A stretch of 42,983 bases of DNA from Runella sp. (lineage in GTDB: Bacteria > Bacteroidota > Bacteroidia > Cytophagales > Spirosomataceae): positions 1 to 42,983 of the forward strand of contig NZ_JAIXST010000166.1 of NCBI RefSeq assembly GCF_027484545.1, in the 5' to 3' direction. The notes under the pieces are model-generated. The model had not been told where the DNA came from. It did not search any database and was given only the letters and a program-made list of their open reading frames with translations. The first letter of the stretch is position 1. Each line of letters starts with the position of its first letter. Shown here piece after piece: positions 35,001 through 42,913 of this stretch. Position numbers and translations under genes: made by a program.

Positions 35001-35202
35001 TGCCCTCAATTATTTCCGTGAGGCCGAAGGAATGCCCGGCCCTACTGAACAAACAGTATTGAAACAGGCTACGGAGGCCATGAAAAAAGCGTTGGTTCCC
35101 ATCAATGCGTTCTTTGAAAAAGACTGGGCCGGTTACCGAAAATCCGTAACCGAATCTGAGCCTAAGTTGTTCCAAGACTATCAACCGTTGAAAATTGATT
35201 AA
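32074..35202 (+). CDS. secreted Asp-box beta-propeller protein (VPS10/BNR-like, glycosyl-hydrolase-like annotation)
   Basis: A 1042-aa exported protein (signal peptide MTKRLLFALSFCLVFLAFYSNAQ). It contains many Asp-box motifs (S/T-x-D-x-G-x-T/S-W): STNGGTSF, SLDAGKTW, TMDGGKTW, TLDGGKSW, SDDGGLKW, SEDGGKNF, SRDKGKNW, STNRGDSW, TTDGGKTW, TKDFGKTW and SIDAGKNW, spread over about residues 70-700. This predicts one or two large beta-propellers like the sortilin/VPS10 and sialidase folds. The C-terminal 300 residues are a beta domain (FPAVPKPQ...TYSVRISYGDTKDSTAVVVKADPR) and a helical tail. Such proteins are often called glycosyl hydrolases, but the catalytic residues of sialidases are not obvious. 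The function is unknown. Confidence 0.85.
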   Translation: MTKRLLFALSFCLVFLAFYSNAQLLDMDKLHGLKARSIGPAGMSGRVTSIDVVLTNPSIIYLGTASGGLWKSTNGGTSFLPLFDEQPIASIGAVTINQKNPDVIWAGTGEGNPRNSQNFGNGIYKSLDAGKTWQLMGLENTRNIHRVIINPNNPDIVYVGVQGSAYGEHPERGVYKTMDGGKTWEKILYINEKTGVADMVMDPVNPDKLIVGMWEFRRWPWFFKSGGPGSGMYVTLDGGKSWKQRTKDDGLPEGELGKFGLAISRSNPNVVYALIESKKNALYRSDDGGLKWKKTTDKGVGDRPFYYFDLMVDPKNENRVYEIATLISKSEDGGKNFQVIVPFSRVHSDYHAYWIHPENPDFMMFGNDGGLVISRDKGKNWSFAENLPVGQFYHINVDNEIPFNVYGGMQDNGSWKGPSAVWREGGIRTEHWEELFFGDGFDVVPDRANSRYGWAMSQGGYLGRYDLATGDTKFMKPVHPDGTTLRFNWNTGIAADPFDAKTIYYGSQFLHKSTNRGDSWEIISPDLTTNDTTKQKANTSGGITFDATFAENHCTIMAIAPSTLQQGVLWVGTDDGNLQLTTDGGKTWANLIKNIKGVPANTWITQIQASKYSAGEAFVVFDNHRMNDWKPYVFRTKDFGKTWESVVNDSKVGFCYAIAQDPEVPNLLFLGTEFGLYVSIDAGKNWAKWKSGYPTVPTMDLVIHPRDHDLAISTFGRAIYILDDIRPLRSIAKEGVAVLNKPLKVFPAPDAYLAIYRQPNGKHDFQTDNLFIGENRPKGAMISFAFTPKDKDKKDSVKVEVLNAARNVIRTFKTEAKSGVNRFQWALDQKSVRFPAVPKPQADAPERGGMEILPGTYSVRISYGDTKDSTAVVVKADPRSPITDTERKARYDMAAQLVKSLQVVTNAADQLRAVKETVDLTNKQLAEREDEKAKNVKKLGKEMQEKAKKLLYTLYSDPEIAGIISNPNLITSVAGNALNYFREAEGMPGPTEQTVLKQATEAMKKALVPINAFFEKDWAGYRKSVTESEPKLFQDYQPLKID

Positions 35203-35257
35203 GTAGGTCATTGTAAGCCCAAACTTTGGAGGCTTAGAGAAACTATTTTTTGTAAAC

Positions 35258-35286
35258 GCACACGCTCGTTTCTCACGAGCGTGTGC
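35258..35286 (+). terminator. intrinsic terminator after the Asp-box gene
   Basis: GCACACGCTCGT (35258-35269) and ACGAGCGTGTGC (35275-35286) form a perfect 12-bp stem with loop TTCTC. The downstream T-tract is weak (TATTTATT), but the position 56 bases after the stop fits termination. Confidence 0.75.
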
Positions 35287-35360
35287 TATTTATTAAGTTC
35301 CGAGCCTCTGCCTTGAATTACAGTTTAGTTGGTGTATTTATTCAAAACGTTACAAACTAA

Positions 35361-36884
35361 ATGAAAGCTAAATTTTTCTTCCTTTTGTGGCTTCTAACCG
35401 TTGCTGCTTTTGCCCAAAAGAAAACCGCCCCTGCCGCACCATTCAATCCGTTCATTGGCTTAGATGCTTTTGTCAATCAAATGCTTACGGAGTGGCGCGT
35501 TCCGGGAGCCTCGGTGGCGATTGTGAAAGATGGGAAATTACTTTACGCCAAAGGCTATGGTCTCAAGGATGTCAAAAACAACCTGCCGGTTACTGAGAAA
35601 ACGCTGTTTCCAATTGCCTCCTGTACCAAATCGTTTACGTCAGCGGCATTAGCGATATTGGCCGATGAAGGCAAATTGGACTGGAACAAACCCGTCAAAG
35701 AGTATATGCCTGATTTCCAACTGCATGATGAATACGCGACGCGCACGGTAACGGCGCGGGATTTGGTGTCGCATCGCACTGGTTTGGCTCGTCACGATTG
35801 GACGTGGCTTTATGCCAATCTCGACCGCCAAAGTCTCTACCAACGCCTGAAATACTTACCGCTTTCCAAACCCGTGTATGCTCAATATCAATACAATAAC
35901 CTCATGTTCATGACGGCGGGCGTATTGGTGGAACGCATTTCGGAAAAAAGTTGGGAGAATTTTTTACGCGAAAAAATCCTGCAACCGCTTGGGATGAAAC
36001 AAACAGTACTCACCTATCCTGAGCTTTTCCAAACTGCTGATTATGCTCTTTCTTATCGCGATAACAATGGGCAATGGGCAGAGCAGGGCTTTGGCAGCAA
36101 CGTGGATGCCATCGGTCCGGCGGGTTCCGTCAAATCCAACGCCGTTGAAATGGCTAATTGGCTCCTCATGCAATTAGGAAAAGGTAAGTTTGGTGAAAAA
36201 CAAATTGTATCGGAAGCAAATTTGAAAGAAAATCATACGCCGCATATCATTGTCTCGCCCGCAGAGATTACGTTTAGTGAGTTGGGGTATGCCACTTATG
36301 GAATGGGATGGAGCATTAACACCTATCGAGGCTTCTTACGATTGGCTCATAACGGCTCCATCGAAGGGTATCGTTCTCAAATGGCTTTTTTTCCAAACGA
36401 AAATCTCGGGGTTGTTATACTGACCAATACCGGTCTGGCCGATTATTATTTTGTTAATTCTGTCTGCAATTACGTATCGGACAAATGGCTGAATCTATCT
36501 GCTATTGATTGGCCAAGTCGCCTTAAAACGGCACAGGCCGAAGCAAAAGCAGAAACGGAAAAAGCCAAACAGGACAATGCGGCTAAACGTAAATCAGATA
36601 CCAAGCCTTCGCACAATTCGGATTCCTATACGGGCACCTACCAACATCCTGCTTACGGTTCCTTTGCATTGGAAGCTCGGGGAGATGATGAATTTATCGG
36701 AGTTTTTCATGGATTGCCTTTTACTCTAAAACACTACCATTACGATGTTTTTGAAGGCACCGGTGTATTCGACCAAACCAAGTTTGATTTTCGTATTGAT
36801 GCCAAGGGAGCAATTGACCGCGTGATGGTTACCCTCTCAAATGCCGGTGAAATTGAGTTCAAAAAAGGAGCCCCATCCCCTTAG
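35361..36884 (+). CDS. serine hydrolase, class-C beta-lactamase/penicillin-binding-protein-like
   Basis: A 507-aa exported hydrolase (signal peptide MKAKFFFLLWLLTVAAFAQ). It belongs to the beta-lactamase family: SxxK as SCTK (Ser87, Lys90), YxN as YNN (Tyr178, Asn180), and HxG as HNG (His330). The catalytic domain runs from about 35 to 395. A Lys/Glu/Ala-rich linker (about 395-425) leads to a C-terminal beta domain (SYTGTYQHPAYGSFALEARGDDEFIGVFHG) of the DUF3471-like type found on such enzymes. It may be an esterase, D-aminopeptidase or peptidoglycan-directed enzyme; antibiotic hydrolysis cannot be assumed. It follows a terminator and is probably monocistronic. Confidence 0.9.
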   Translation: MKAKFFFLLWLLTVAAFAQKKTAPAAPFNPFIGLDAFVNQMLTEWRVPGASVAIVKDGKLLYAKGYGLKDVKNNLPVTEKTLFPIASCTKSFTSAALAILADEGKLDWNKPVKEYMPDFQLHDEYATRTVTARDLVSHRTGLARHDWTWLYANLDRQSLYQRLKYLPLSKPVYAQYQYNNLMFMTAGVLVERISEKSWENFLREKILQPLGMKQTVLTYPELFQTADYALSYRDNNGQWAEQGFGSNVDAIGPAGSVKSNAVEMANWLLMQLGKGKFGEKQIVSEANLKENHTPHIIVSPAEITFSELGYATYGMGWSINTYRGFLRLAHNGSIEGYRSQMAFFPNENLGVVILTNTGLADYYFVNSVCNYVSDKWLNLSAIDWPSRLKTAQAEAKAETEKAKQDNAAKRKSDTKPSHNSDSYTGTYQHPAYGSFALEARGDDEFIGVFHGLPFTLKHYHYDVFEGTGVFDQTKFDFRIDAKGAIDRVMVTLSNAGEIEFKKGAPSP

Positions 36885-36967
36885 TATTTTTACAACCGTA
36901 TCCTTCATATAATCCTACCAATCCCCCTATTTCGCCGTTTATCCAATTTTCGTAGAGGGAGCAAGTT

Positions 36968-36975
36968 TAGTTTTG
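36968..36975 (+). promoter_or_regulatory. putative promoter -7 element for the TolC/HlyD pair
   Basis: TAGTTTTG matches TAnnTTTG exactly, 29 bases before the ATG at 37005. The -33 region has only a near match (TTTC). Confidence 0.4.
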
Positions 36976-37004
36976 TAACCTTGAATCGAAAATCCGAAAC
37001 AGCG

Positions 37005-38456
37005 ATGAAAAATTGGTTACTCGCCTTCGCGTTGGGAGTTAGTACATACGCCCAAGCTCAGCAAAAGTATAGTCTTCAACAGTGCGTCAGTATCGCGTTG
37101 GAAAACAACCTGCAACTGCGGCAATTAATGCTGCAAGTCCAAACAGGTCAAAACAACCTTGAGCTATCTCAATGGCAGCGCTACCCTACCCTCAACTTTA
37201 ACGGAAGCCAAGGGTTGCAATCGGGCCGTAACATTGATCCGTTCACCAACCAATTTGTGGAACAAACGGTCAATTTTTCCAGTTTTCAGCTCAATACAGG
37301 GGTTAACTTATTTAATGGGTATCAACAAAAAAATATCATTAGACAAAACCAGTTGAACGTTCAGGCAACGATGAAAGATGTAGAATCTAATCGCAATGCC
37401 TTGATTCTGAACATTGCTTCAAGTTTTATTTTGCTCTTAAATAACCAGGAACAACTTGAATTTGCCCGTCGGCAGGCTGAAACGACTCGCTTTCAATTAG
37501 AGCGTACCGAAAAACTGGTCAAAGCAGGTTCTTTACCAGAAATTAACCTCTATGACATTCGTTCTCAGTTGGCCAACGATGAATTATCCATTGTAAATGC
37601 GCAAAACAGCATCGAAACGGCCAAATTGACTCTCAAGCAGTACTTGAATCTTCCTGCAAGCGAAACAATTGAAATTGCCCCTATCAATCTGCCTGCTCCC
37701 AACGCAAATACTCCTTACGACGCTACTCTCGAACAAGTCTATAACGCGGCTATTAAGTATTTGCCCGATATGGAAGCCGCCAATTTTCGTATTGAAAGTG
37801 CAAAAGCAGGCGTGGACATTGCGAAAGGAGCTAAACTGCCCTCCATTTCGTTAGGCGGTGGACTTAGTTCCTCCTTTTCAAGTGCGGCACCGAAACAACG
37901 TTTTGTGGGAGACGGCGGAGATTCTAGAATAGTAGACGTACCCTCGTCAATTAGGTATGTATCCTATTCCGGATTCACAGTCCCTGTTATCGAAAAGGTA
38001 ACGATTCCAAGCGGCTCCATTAAAAACTTCGGGTATTTAGACCAATTGAATTTTAACCGTAATGCCTCGCTTTCTTTATCATTGCGGATGCCTATTTTCA
38101 ACGGTTATCAGGTAAGATACCGGATTGCCAATGCTCAAATCCAGCAGAAAAACGTAGAGTACCAAGCCCAAATAGTCCGTAATCAAGTACGTCAGACGGT
38201 AGAGCAGGCTTATTACACGATGTTGAACGCGGCCAAACGTTACGATGCCACAGCGCGGCAAATTGAATCGTTGGAATTGTCGTTTAAAGCCGCCGAAGCA
38301 CGCCTTAACGCCGGTGCTATCAACGCTGTCGAATACAACATCTCCAAAAACAACCTCGACCGGTCACGCGCCAGCTTAATCCAGGCCAAATACGAATATA
38401 TTTTCCGTACCAAGATTCTGGATTTCTACCAAAGTAAGCCACTAACACTGGAATAA
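37005..38456 (+). CDS. TolC-family outer-membrane channel, second copy
   Basis: An outer-membrane efflux protein of 483 aa with the ATG at 37005 (signal peptide MKNWLLAFALGVSTYAQA); an in-frame TTG 24 bases upstream lies in the expected transcription-start region and is rejected. The TolC repeat starts are visible: YSLQQCVSIALENNLQLRQLMLQVQTGQNN and VYNAAIKYLPDMEAANFRIESAKAGVDIAKG. A central insert (GGDSRIVDVPSSIRYVSYSG, about 306-325) is larger than in the first copy. Followed 137 bases later by an HlyD-type adaptor, with which it should form an export system. The inner-membrane motor is not adjacent. Confidence 0.9.
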   Translation: MKNWLLAFALGVSTYAQAQQKYSLQQCVSIALENNLQLRQLMLQVQTGQNNLELSQWQRYPTLNFNGSQGLQSGRNIDPFTNQFVEQTVNFSSFQLNTGVNLFNGYQQKNIIRQNQLNVQATMKDVESNRNALILNIASSFILLLNNQEQLEFARRQAETTRFQLERTEKLVKAGSLPEINLYDIRSQLANDELSIVNAQNSIETAKLTLKQYLNLPASETIEIAPINLPAPNANTPYDATLEQVYNAAIKYLPDMEAANFRIESAKAGVDIAKGAKLPSISLGGGLSSSFSSAAPKQRFVGDGGDSRIVDVPSSIRYVSYSGFTVPVIEKVTIPSGSIKNFGYLDQLNFNRNASLSLSLRMPIFNGYQVRYRIANAQIQQKNVEYQAQIVRNQVRQTVEQAYYTMLNAAKRYDATARQIESLELSFKAAEARLNAGAINAVEYNISKNNLDRSRASLIQAKYEYIFRTKILDFYQSKPLTLE

Positions 38457-38549
38457 TGCAGAAGTAAGAAGTCGGAGATAAGAAGCGAGAAGAGAATCAA
38501 GCGTTGATTGTGTGTATCATCTCCACGGCCACTTAGAACCTCGTCATTC

Positions 38550-38580
38550 ACTAAATCACTCATTTACTAAATCACTCATT
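38550..38580 (+). repeat. short tandem repeat, two copies with period 16
   Basis: ACTAAATCACTCATT occurs at 38550-38564 and again at 38566-38580, just before the adaptor start codon. The preceding bases (about 38462-38500) are a purine-rich filler built from GAAG-like words. Confidence 0.75.
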
Positions 38581-38593
38581 ATTTATAAAAAAC

Positions 38594-39997
38594 ATGGCTA
38601 AAAAATCTTCTTCTCGTATATGGTGGATACTCGGTGGCGTTGTGCTGGTATTGGTAGCAGGGTTGGTCATAGCCAAACAAGTAGGTTGGATCGGAAAGAT
38701 AAAACCTACTGAAGTAGAGTTTGCCAAAGTCAAAAAAATGGACATCATTGAGCGTGTGAGCGCTTCAGGAAAAGTTCAGCCCGAAGTTGAAGTCAAAATC
38801 AGCCCCGATGTACCAGGTGAAATCATTGGTTTGTACGTAGAAGAAGGCGATTCTATCGTGAAGGGGCAATTATTAGCCAAAATTCGCCCCGATAACTATG
38901 AAGCGTTATTGGCCCGTTCACAGGCAGCCGTCAACGCAAATAAAGCTGATGTTGAACGCTCTAAGGCAGCGTTGGCACAATCCAATGCCCAGTTAATTCG
39001 CGCCAAAACCGACTATGAGCGTAATCAGAAATTGATGGCCGATAAAGTAGTTTCTGAAGCCGATTTTCAAAGAGCAGAAGCTGATTACCGCGTGGCTCAA
39101 CAAAACGTCGAAGCCGGAAAGGCATCCGTAGAAGCTTCTAAATTTAACGTTCAAAGTGCGGAAGCTGCTTTGCGCGATGCCGCTGAAAACCTGCGTAAAA
39201 CAACGATTTATGCCCCTCAAAGCGGTACAGTTTCCAAACTCAATGTAGAACTTGGAGACCGCGTGGTAGGAACATCACAAATGGCGGGTACCGAAATGAT
39301 GCGTATTGCCAACCTCAACAACATGGAAGTGCGAGTGGATGTCAATGAAAACGACATCGTTCGGGTTAACTTGGGAGATACTGTCGAAATTGAAGTTGAT
39401 TCCTATACCGATCGTAAATTTCAAGGAATGGTCACGGAAATTGCCAATACAGCCAATGGAATGGGAACTGCCTCTGCGGCCGCCAATTCGACCGATGCAG
39501 TAACTGAGTTTGAAGTTAAAATCAAAATACTGAATTCATCTTATCGCGATTTAATGGCCAAACGCGCCAAAAAATCGTACCCTTTCAAACCCGGGATGAC
39601 TGCTGCCGTTGAAATTATCACCGAGCGTAAAGTTGGGATTTTATCGGTACCGATTGCTGCGGTAACCACCCGCGGAAAAGAGGCAGAAGTAGAAAAGAAA
39701 GAAGGAGATAACACTCCTCCTCCTGCAACGAATGAAAACGAACAAAAAGCCAAGAAAGAAGAAAAACTCAAAGAATTGGTTTTTGTAAACGATAAAGGAA
39801 AAGCCGCGATTCGTGAAGTTAAAACGGGAATCAGTGACTTTGAAAGTATTGAAATCATCTCCGGTTTGAAAGAAGGCGAAGAAATTATCTCCGGTCCGTT
39901 TATCGAAGTATCAAAACGACTCAAAGCAGGCACGCTTGTCATCAAGAAAGTGGCTAAAAAGAAAGACCCGAAAGAAGAGGCAGGTAGCGACAAATAA
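38594..39997 (+). CDS. HlyD/MacA-type membrane-fusion adaptor
   Basis: A 467-aa adaptor anchored by one N-terminal helix (about 9-28, WWILGGVVLVLVAGLVIA) rather than a lipid. It has the split lipoyl domain (VKISPDVPGEIIGLYVEEGDSIVKGQLLAKI and TIYAPQSGTVSKLNVELGDRVVG), a long Ala/Gln-rich helical hairpin between them (about 100-190), beta-barrel (MEVRVDVNENDIVRVNLGDTVEIEVDSY) and membrane-proximal domain. A Glu/Lys/Pro-rich insertion (EKKEGDNTPPPATNENEQKAKKEEKL) interrupts the C-terminal domain. The layout is closest to MacA-type adaptors that work with an ABC permease and TolC; the TolC gene is upstream but no ABC permease follows. A perfect-stem terminator ends the unit. Confidence 0.9.
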   Translation: MAKKSSSRIWWILGGVVLVLVAGLVIAKQVGWIGKIKPTEVEFAKVKKMDIIERVSASGKVQPEVEVKISPDVPGEIIGLYVEEGDSIVKGQLLAKIRPDNYEALLARSQAAVNANKADVERSKAALAQSNAQLIRAKTDYERNQKLMADKVVSEADFQRAEADYRVAQQNVEAGKASVEASKFNVQSAEAALRDAAENLRKTTIYAPQSGTVSKLNVELGDRVVGTSQMAGTEMMRIANLNNMEVRVDVNENDIVRVNLGDTVEIEVDSYTDRKFQGMVTEIANTANGMGTASAAANSTDAVTEFEVKIKILNSSYRDLMAKRAKKSYPFKPGMTAAVEIITERKVGILSVPIAAVTTRGKEAEVEKKEGDNTPPPATNENEQKAKKEEKLKELVFVNDKGKAAIREVKTGISDFESIEIISGLKEGEEIISGPFIEVSKRLKAGTLVIKKVAKKKDPKEEAGSDK

Positions 39998-40014
39998 ACT
40001 GCCATTAGTAAGAC

Positions 40015-40056
40015 ATAAGGGGAAATGCCGGATAGGGTATTTCCCCTTATTATTTT
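40015..40056 (+). terminator. intrinsic terminator after the HlyD-type gene
   Basis: ATAAGGGGAAAT (40015-40026) and ATTTCCCCTTAT (40039-40050) are perfect 12-bp arms around a 12-base loop, followed by a T-rich tract (TATTTTTA). Confidence 0.85.
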
Positions 40057-40139
40057 TATACCTTACCGCTTTTCTGTCAGTCAAATCCAATAAAATGCTT
40101 CTTCATTTTGCATTTTTAATTTTTTTAAGGGAAAGTAGC

Positions 40140-40147
40140 TAAATTTG
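40140..40147 (+). promoter_or_regulatory. putative promoter -7 element for the OmpA-domain gene
   Basis: TAAATTTG matches TAnnTTTG exactly and lies 21 bases before the ATG at 40169. No TTTG is found at the correct -33 spacing. Confidence 0.4.
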
Positions 40148-40168
40148 CGTGCTTTTGATCCCTAACCT

Positions 40169-42301
40169 ATGCAGCGTTTCTTCTACTTATTGCTTCTGTT
40201 GGCAAGTTTTTATTCAACAACCGGTTTATCACAAACCGAATTTCGGCTCGGTATTGAAGTCAGAGATAAATATACCAAGCGATCGCTTGTTCCTATCATA
40301 TCTGTCTTGGCCGCTAACAGTGAGGCTGAATTAAAAGGTCAAATGGTCAACGATTGGTATGTCGTTCAAGTAAAGCCGGGCATTCAATATCAGGTATTTG
40401 TAGCCCTTGAGCAATACAAAACCTATCGCCAAACTCATACGTTTGAACCAAGTACCGCGCCTGTTAATGGTATTTATCCTTTTGTTATTGATTTGGAATC
40501 GGTCAATCCGCCCAAAACTTTTGCCGTAGCAAACAGCGAAAACGCGGGGCAAACTATTTTAATCATCGATAAAAAACAGCGGGCAGTTGTACAAAAAGCG
40601 ATTATTACGGTCAAAGACAACCGCACCGGACAGTTCATCCCTGTCAAAAAGAACCCTAACGTGGGAGGAAGTTGGTTGGCTGAATTGAAAGAAACGGAAC
40701 AATATACGTTGGAAGTTTCGGCACCCGATTACGAAACCTATCAAGAGACGGTTAAAATCAAAGCAGGAGAAGGTCTGGAAATTCCTCTCACTCGAATTCC
40801 GAAACAGGAGTTGAAATTCTTAGCCGTTGACGCAGCCACTAATAAACCCATTGCCGCTCAATTTAAAATATCCGACGAAACCAAAGAAAGTTATACCGGC
40901 ACTACCAATACGGAAGGAAGCCTTTTTAACCCAACGGTTATTGTTCAAAAGCAACTTTATTCTCTGGTAGTAAGCGCTAACGGCTATCGAAGACATGAGT
41001 CAAAACTGGCAGTAAATGCAGAACTGCCCGCAGGACAAGCCACTCAAATCATCAAATTGTCAAAAGTAGATGTAGTTCTTAAAATCAAAATTCTGGAAGA
41101 ACAAACTGCACTGCCCATTACGGCTAATGTACGGGTCATTGATCAAACAGACAAACGGCCGGTACTAAACGTAAAAGGCACTCCTAATGGGCAAGCTGCC
41201 ACTCCCCTCAATCCCGACCACCGTTATGTGGTAGAGGCTGAAGCAAAAGGTTTTATGCCTTACCAACAAGCGCTGGAAAAAAGCCTTCCCATCCTCGGTG
41301 AAAACAGCGAACTGACAATCAAACTTGCTAAAATCGGCGATACCTATCTCAATCTGTCCGCCGTTAATGCTGCCACGGGCCAGCGAATTGCTGCCACTTT
41401 CAAAATCACAGCCTCCCTGACCGAACAGACTACCGAGCTTAAAGGAACCGCCTCTCCTACTCCTTTAAAACATAAAATCAGCGAACCTGATGTTTATCAC
41501 GTTGAAACTGTAGCGCCGGGGTATGTTTCCCTAAAGCATGATATTGATGCCGAAGAAATGGCAGTAGGACAAGTATTTAATTATCAGGCCCAACTGACTC
41601 CCGATGCGGCCAAACCGGCCGCCGTTCCTACCCAATTTTTTGCGTTTAAGGTGTTGGATGCCAATACCCGTAGAGCGATTCCTTACCTGCGCTTTAAGAT
41701 TTCCAATTTAGCGAATCAAAAAGCCGTTCCGGCCAAAATAAGGGCTTCCGATGTACGTGCCAACCTACAAATTGGCCAAAACTACCTGGCAGAAATTGAG
41801 GCCAATGGGTACGAAAAAATCAGTATGCGCATCGAAACGGCCGAATGGGTAAAACGAGGAGCGTTGTTAACCAACGTGGCCCTTATCCCCGTCAAAAAAA
41901 TCGTAGCCCCGAGAGGAAAACCGGTAGTGAATGATAAAATATTTGATAACATCAAAGCGGGTCAATCGTTAACCATCGAAGATAACGTGTACTTTGACCA
42001 AAGCAGTTATATTTTACGTTCTGAAGCGCACAATCAACTCAATCGCTTGGCGACTATCATGGCTAAAAACCCTGCCATTCACATTGAAATTGTGGGACAT
42101 ACCGACAATATCGGCGATCCGCGCCTCAATCAAATCCTGTCAGAGCAACGTTCCAAGGTCATTGCCAATTATTTAGCCAATCAGGGAGTCAATGAAGCCA
42201 ATATTACCCACCGAGGGGAAGGCCAAACCAAACCCATTGCACCTAATGACTCCGAAGAAAACCGCCAACGCAACCGTAGAGTGCAGTTTTTAGTGAGATA
42301 A
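40169..42301 (+). CDS. OmpA-domain outer-membrane protein with repeated beta-sandwich domains
   Basis: A 710-aa exported protein (signal MQRFFYLLLLLASFYSTTGLSQ). It consists of about six related beta-sandwich repeats of 85-100 residues (about 24-585), each beginning with a strand such as LKFLAVDAATNKPIAAQFKI, LNLSAVNAATGQRIAATFKI or FAFKVLDANTRRAIPYLRFKI and ending in YxVxAxAxGY-type strands. This is the carboxypeptidase-regulatory/CNA-B-like pattern. The last 110 residues are an OmpA C-terminal domain (VYFDQSSYILRSEAHNQLNRLATIM, IVGHTDNIGDPRLNQILSEQRSKVIANYL, HRGEGQTKPIAPN, NRRVQFLV), which binds peptidoglycan. A role in anchoring or spacing the outer membrane is likely. There is no beta-barrel, so attachment must come from elsewhere. 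Confidence 0.88.
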   Translation: MQRFFYLLLLLASFYSTTGLSQTEFRLGIEVRDKYTKRSLVPIISVLAANSEAELKGQMVNDWYVVQVKPGIQYQVFVALEQYKTYRQTHTFEPSTAPVNGIYPFVIDLESVNPPKTFAVANSENAGQTILIIDKKQRAVVQKAIITVKDNRTGQFIPVKKNPNVGGSWLAELKETEQYTLEVSAPDYETYQETVKIKAGEGLEIPLTRIPKQELKFLAVDAATNKPIAAQFKISDETKESYTGTTNTEGSLFNPTVIVQKQLYSLVVSANGYRRHESKLAVNAELPAGQATQIIKLSKVDVVLKIKILEEQTALPITANVRVIDQTDKRPVLNVKGTPNGQAATPLNPDHRYVVEAEAKGFMPYQQALEKSLPILGENSELTIKLAKIGDTYLNLSAVNAATGQRIAATFKITASLTEQTTELKGTASPTPLKHKISEPDVYHVETVAPGYVSLKHDIDAEEMAVGQVFNYQAQLTPDAAKPAAVPTQFFAFKVLDANTRRAIPYLRFKISNLANQKAVPAKIRASDVRANLQIGQNYLAEIEANGYEKISMRIETAEWVKRGALLTNVALIPVKKIVAPRGKPVVNDKIFDNIKAGQSLTIEDNVYFDQSSYILRSEAHNQLNRLATIMAKNPAIHIEIVGHTDNIGDPRLNQILSEQRSKVIANYLANQGVNEANITHRGEGQTKPIAPNDSEENRQRNRRVQFLVR

Positions 42302-42378
42302 AATTAATATTTTTACTGTTTTACTTGGAGATGTTATACAATTTGGAGAATTTTCATTGCCCAAATTAGCAACTCTCT

Positions 42379-42879
42379 ATGAAAAATTTTCTACTTTTCC
42401 CATTTTTAGCTTTATTGGCCTGCCAACCTGAGCCAGAAAAGGCTTCGCCTCTGTTTTACATTACAGCTTCCCGCAATGATACTCCCAGCAAGCTACGGGA
42501 GAACTGTGTATTTAGATATAATTTGGACTCACCTTTTAACCGCCTTGCTGACCAGGCCCAACAAGATGCCATTAAAACGGCCTTCGGCCTTTGGCAATCA
42601 AGTAATCCCAACCTACGATTTCTTCGCTATCAAGGTACTAATGTCGAATTAATGATTCGTTTTGTTCCCAGTGCTACCCTAAATAATGAAACTCTTAAAG
42701 CACCAATCGGTCTGGTACGGGGGGAAGTAGCGACTTTATCTGCCTCAAAAAAAGAAAACACTACCCACGTCATTTTATTGAGTAATGATTATGCATGGGA
42801 TACCCAATCGCTTGCGTGCGTAGTTACTCATCAAATCGGACTTTTTTTAGGACTTAATACCTCATGGGTGTACGAATAA
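42379..42879 (+). CDS. matrixin-like lipoprotein with a degenerate zinc motif
   Basis: A 166-aa lipoprotein (lipobox LALLAC, Cys15) resembling small bacterial matrixin (M10A) metalloproteases: a first strand (CVFRYNLDSPF), a helix with ALxLW-type pattern (QQDAIKTAFGLWQSSNPNLRFLRYQGTNVELMIRFVP), a strand (HVILLSNDYAW) and the expected zinc helix. Instead of HExxHxxGxxH it reads HQIGLFLGLNT (151-161): His151 and Gly158 are kept, but Glu152 is Gln, and the second and third zinc ligands are Leu155 and Thr161. It should be catalytically dead. The reading frame is otherwise intact and ends shortly after the motif. The family call rests on the pattern, with moderate certainty. Confidence 0.65.
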   Translation: MKNFLLFPFLALLACQPEPEKASPLFYITASRNDTPSKLRENCVFRYNLDSPFNRLADQAQQDAIKTAFGLWQSSNPNLRFLRYQGTNVELMIRFVPSATLNNETLKAPIGLVRGEVATLSASKKENTTHVILLSNDYAWDTQSLACVVTHQIGLFLGLNTSWVYE

Positions 42880-42913
42880 ATGCAGAGCAATACTAAATTA
42901 GCCACAAAAAACG

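Noticed and set aside
34762-35211. 149-codon open frame antisense to the end of the Asp-box gene
   Set aside because: It is Phe/Leu-rich because the sense strand codes for a Lys/Glu-rich helix; there is no independent support.
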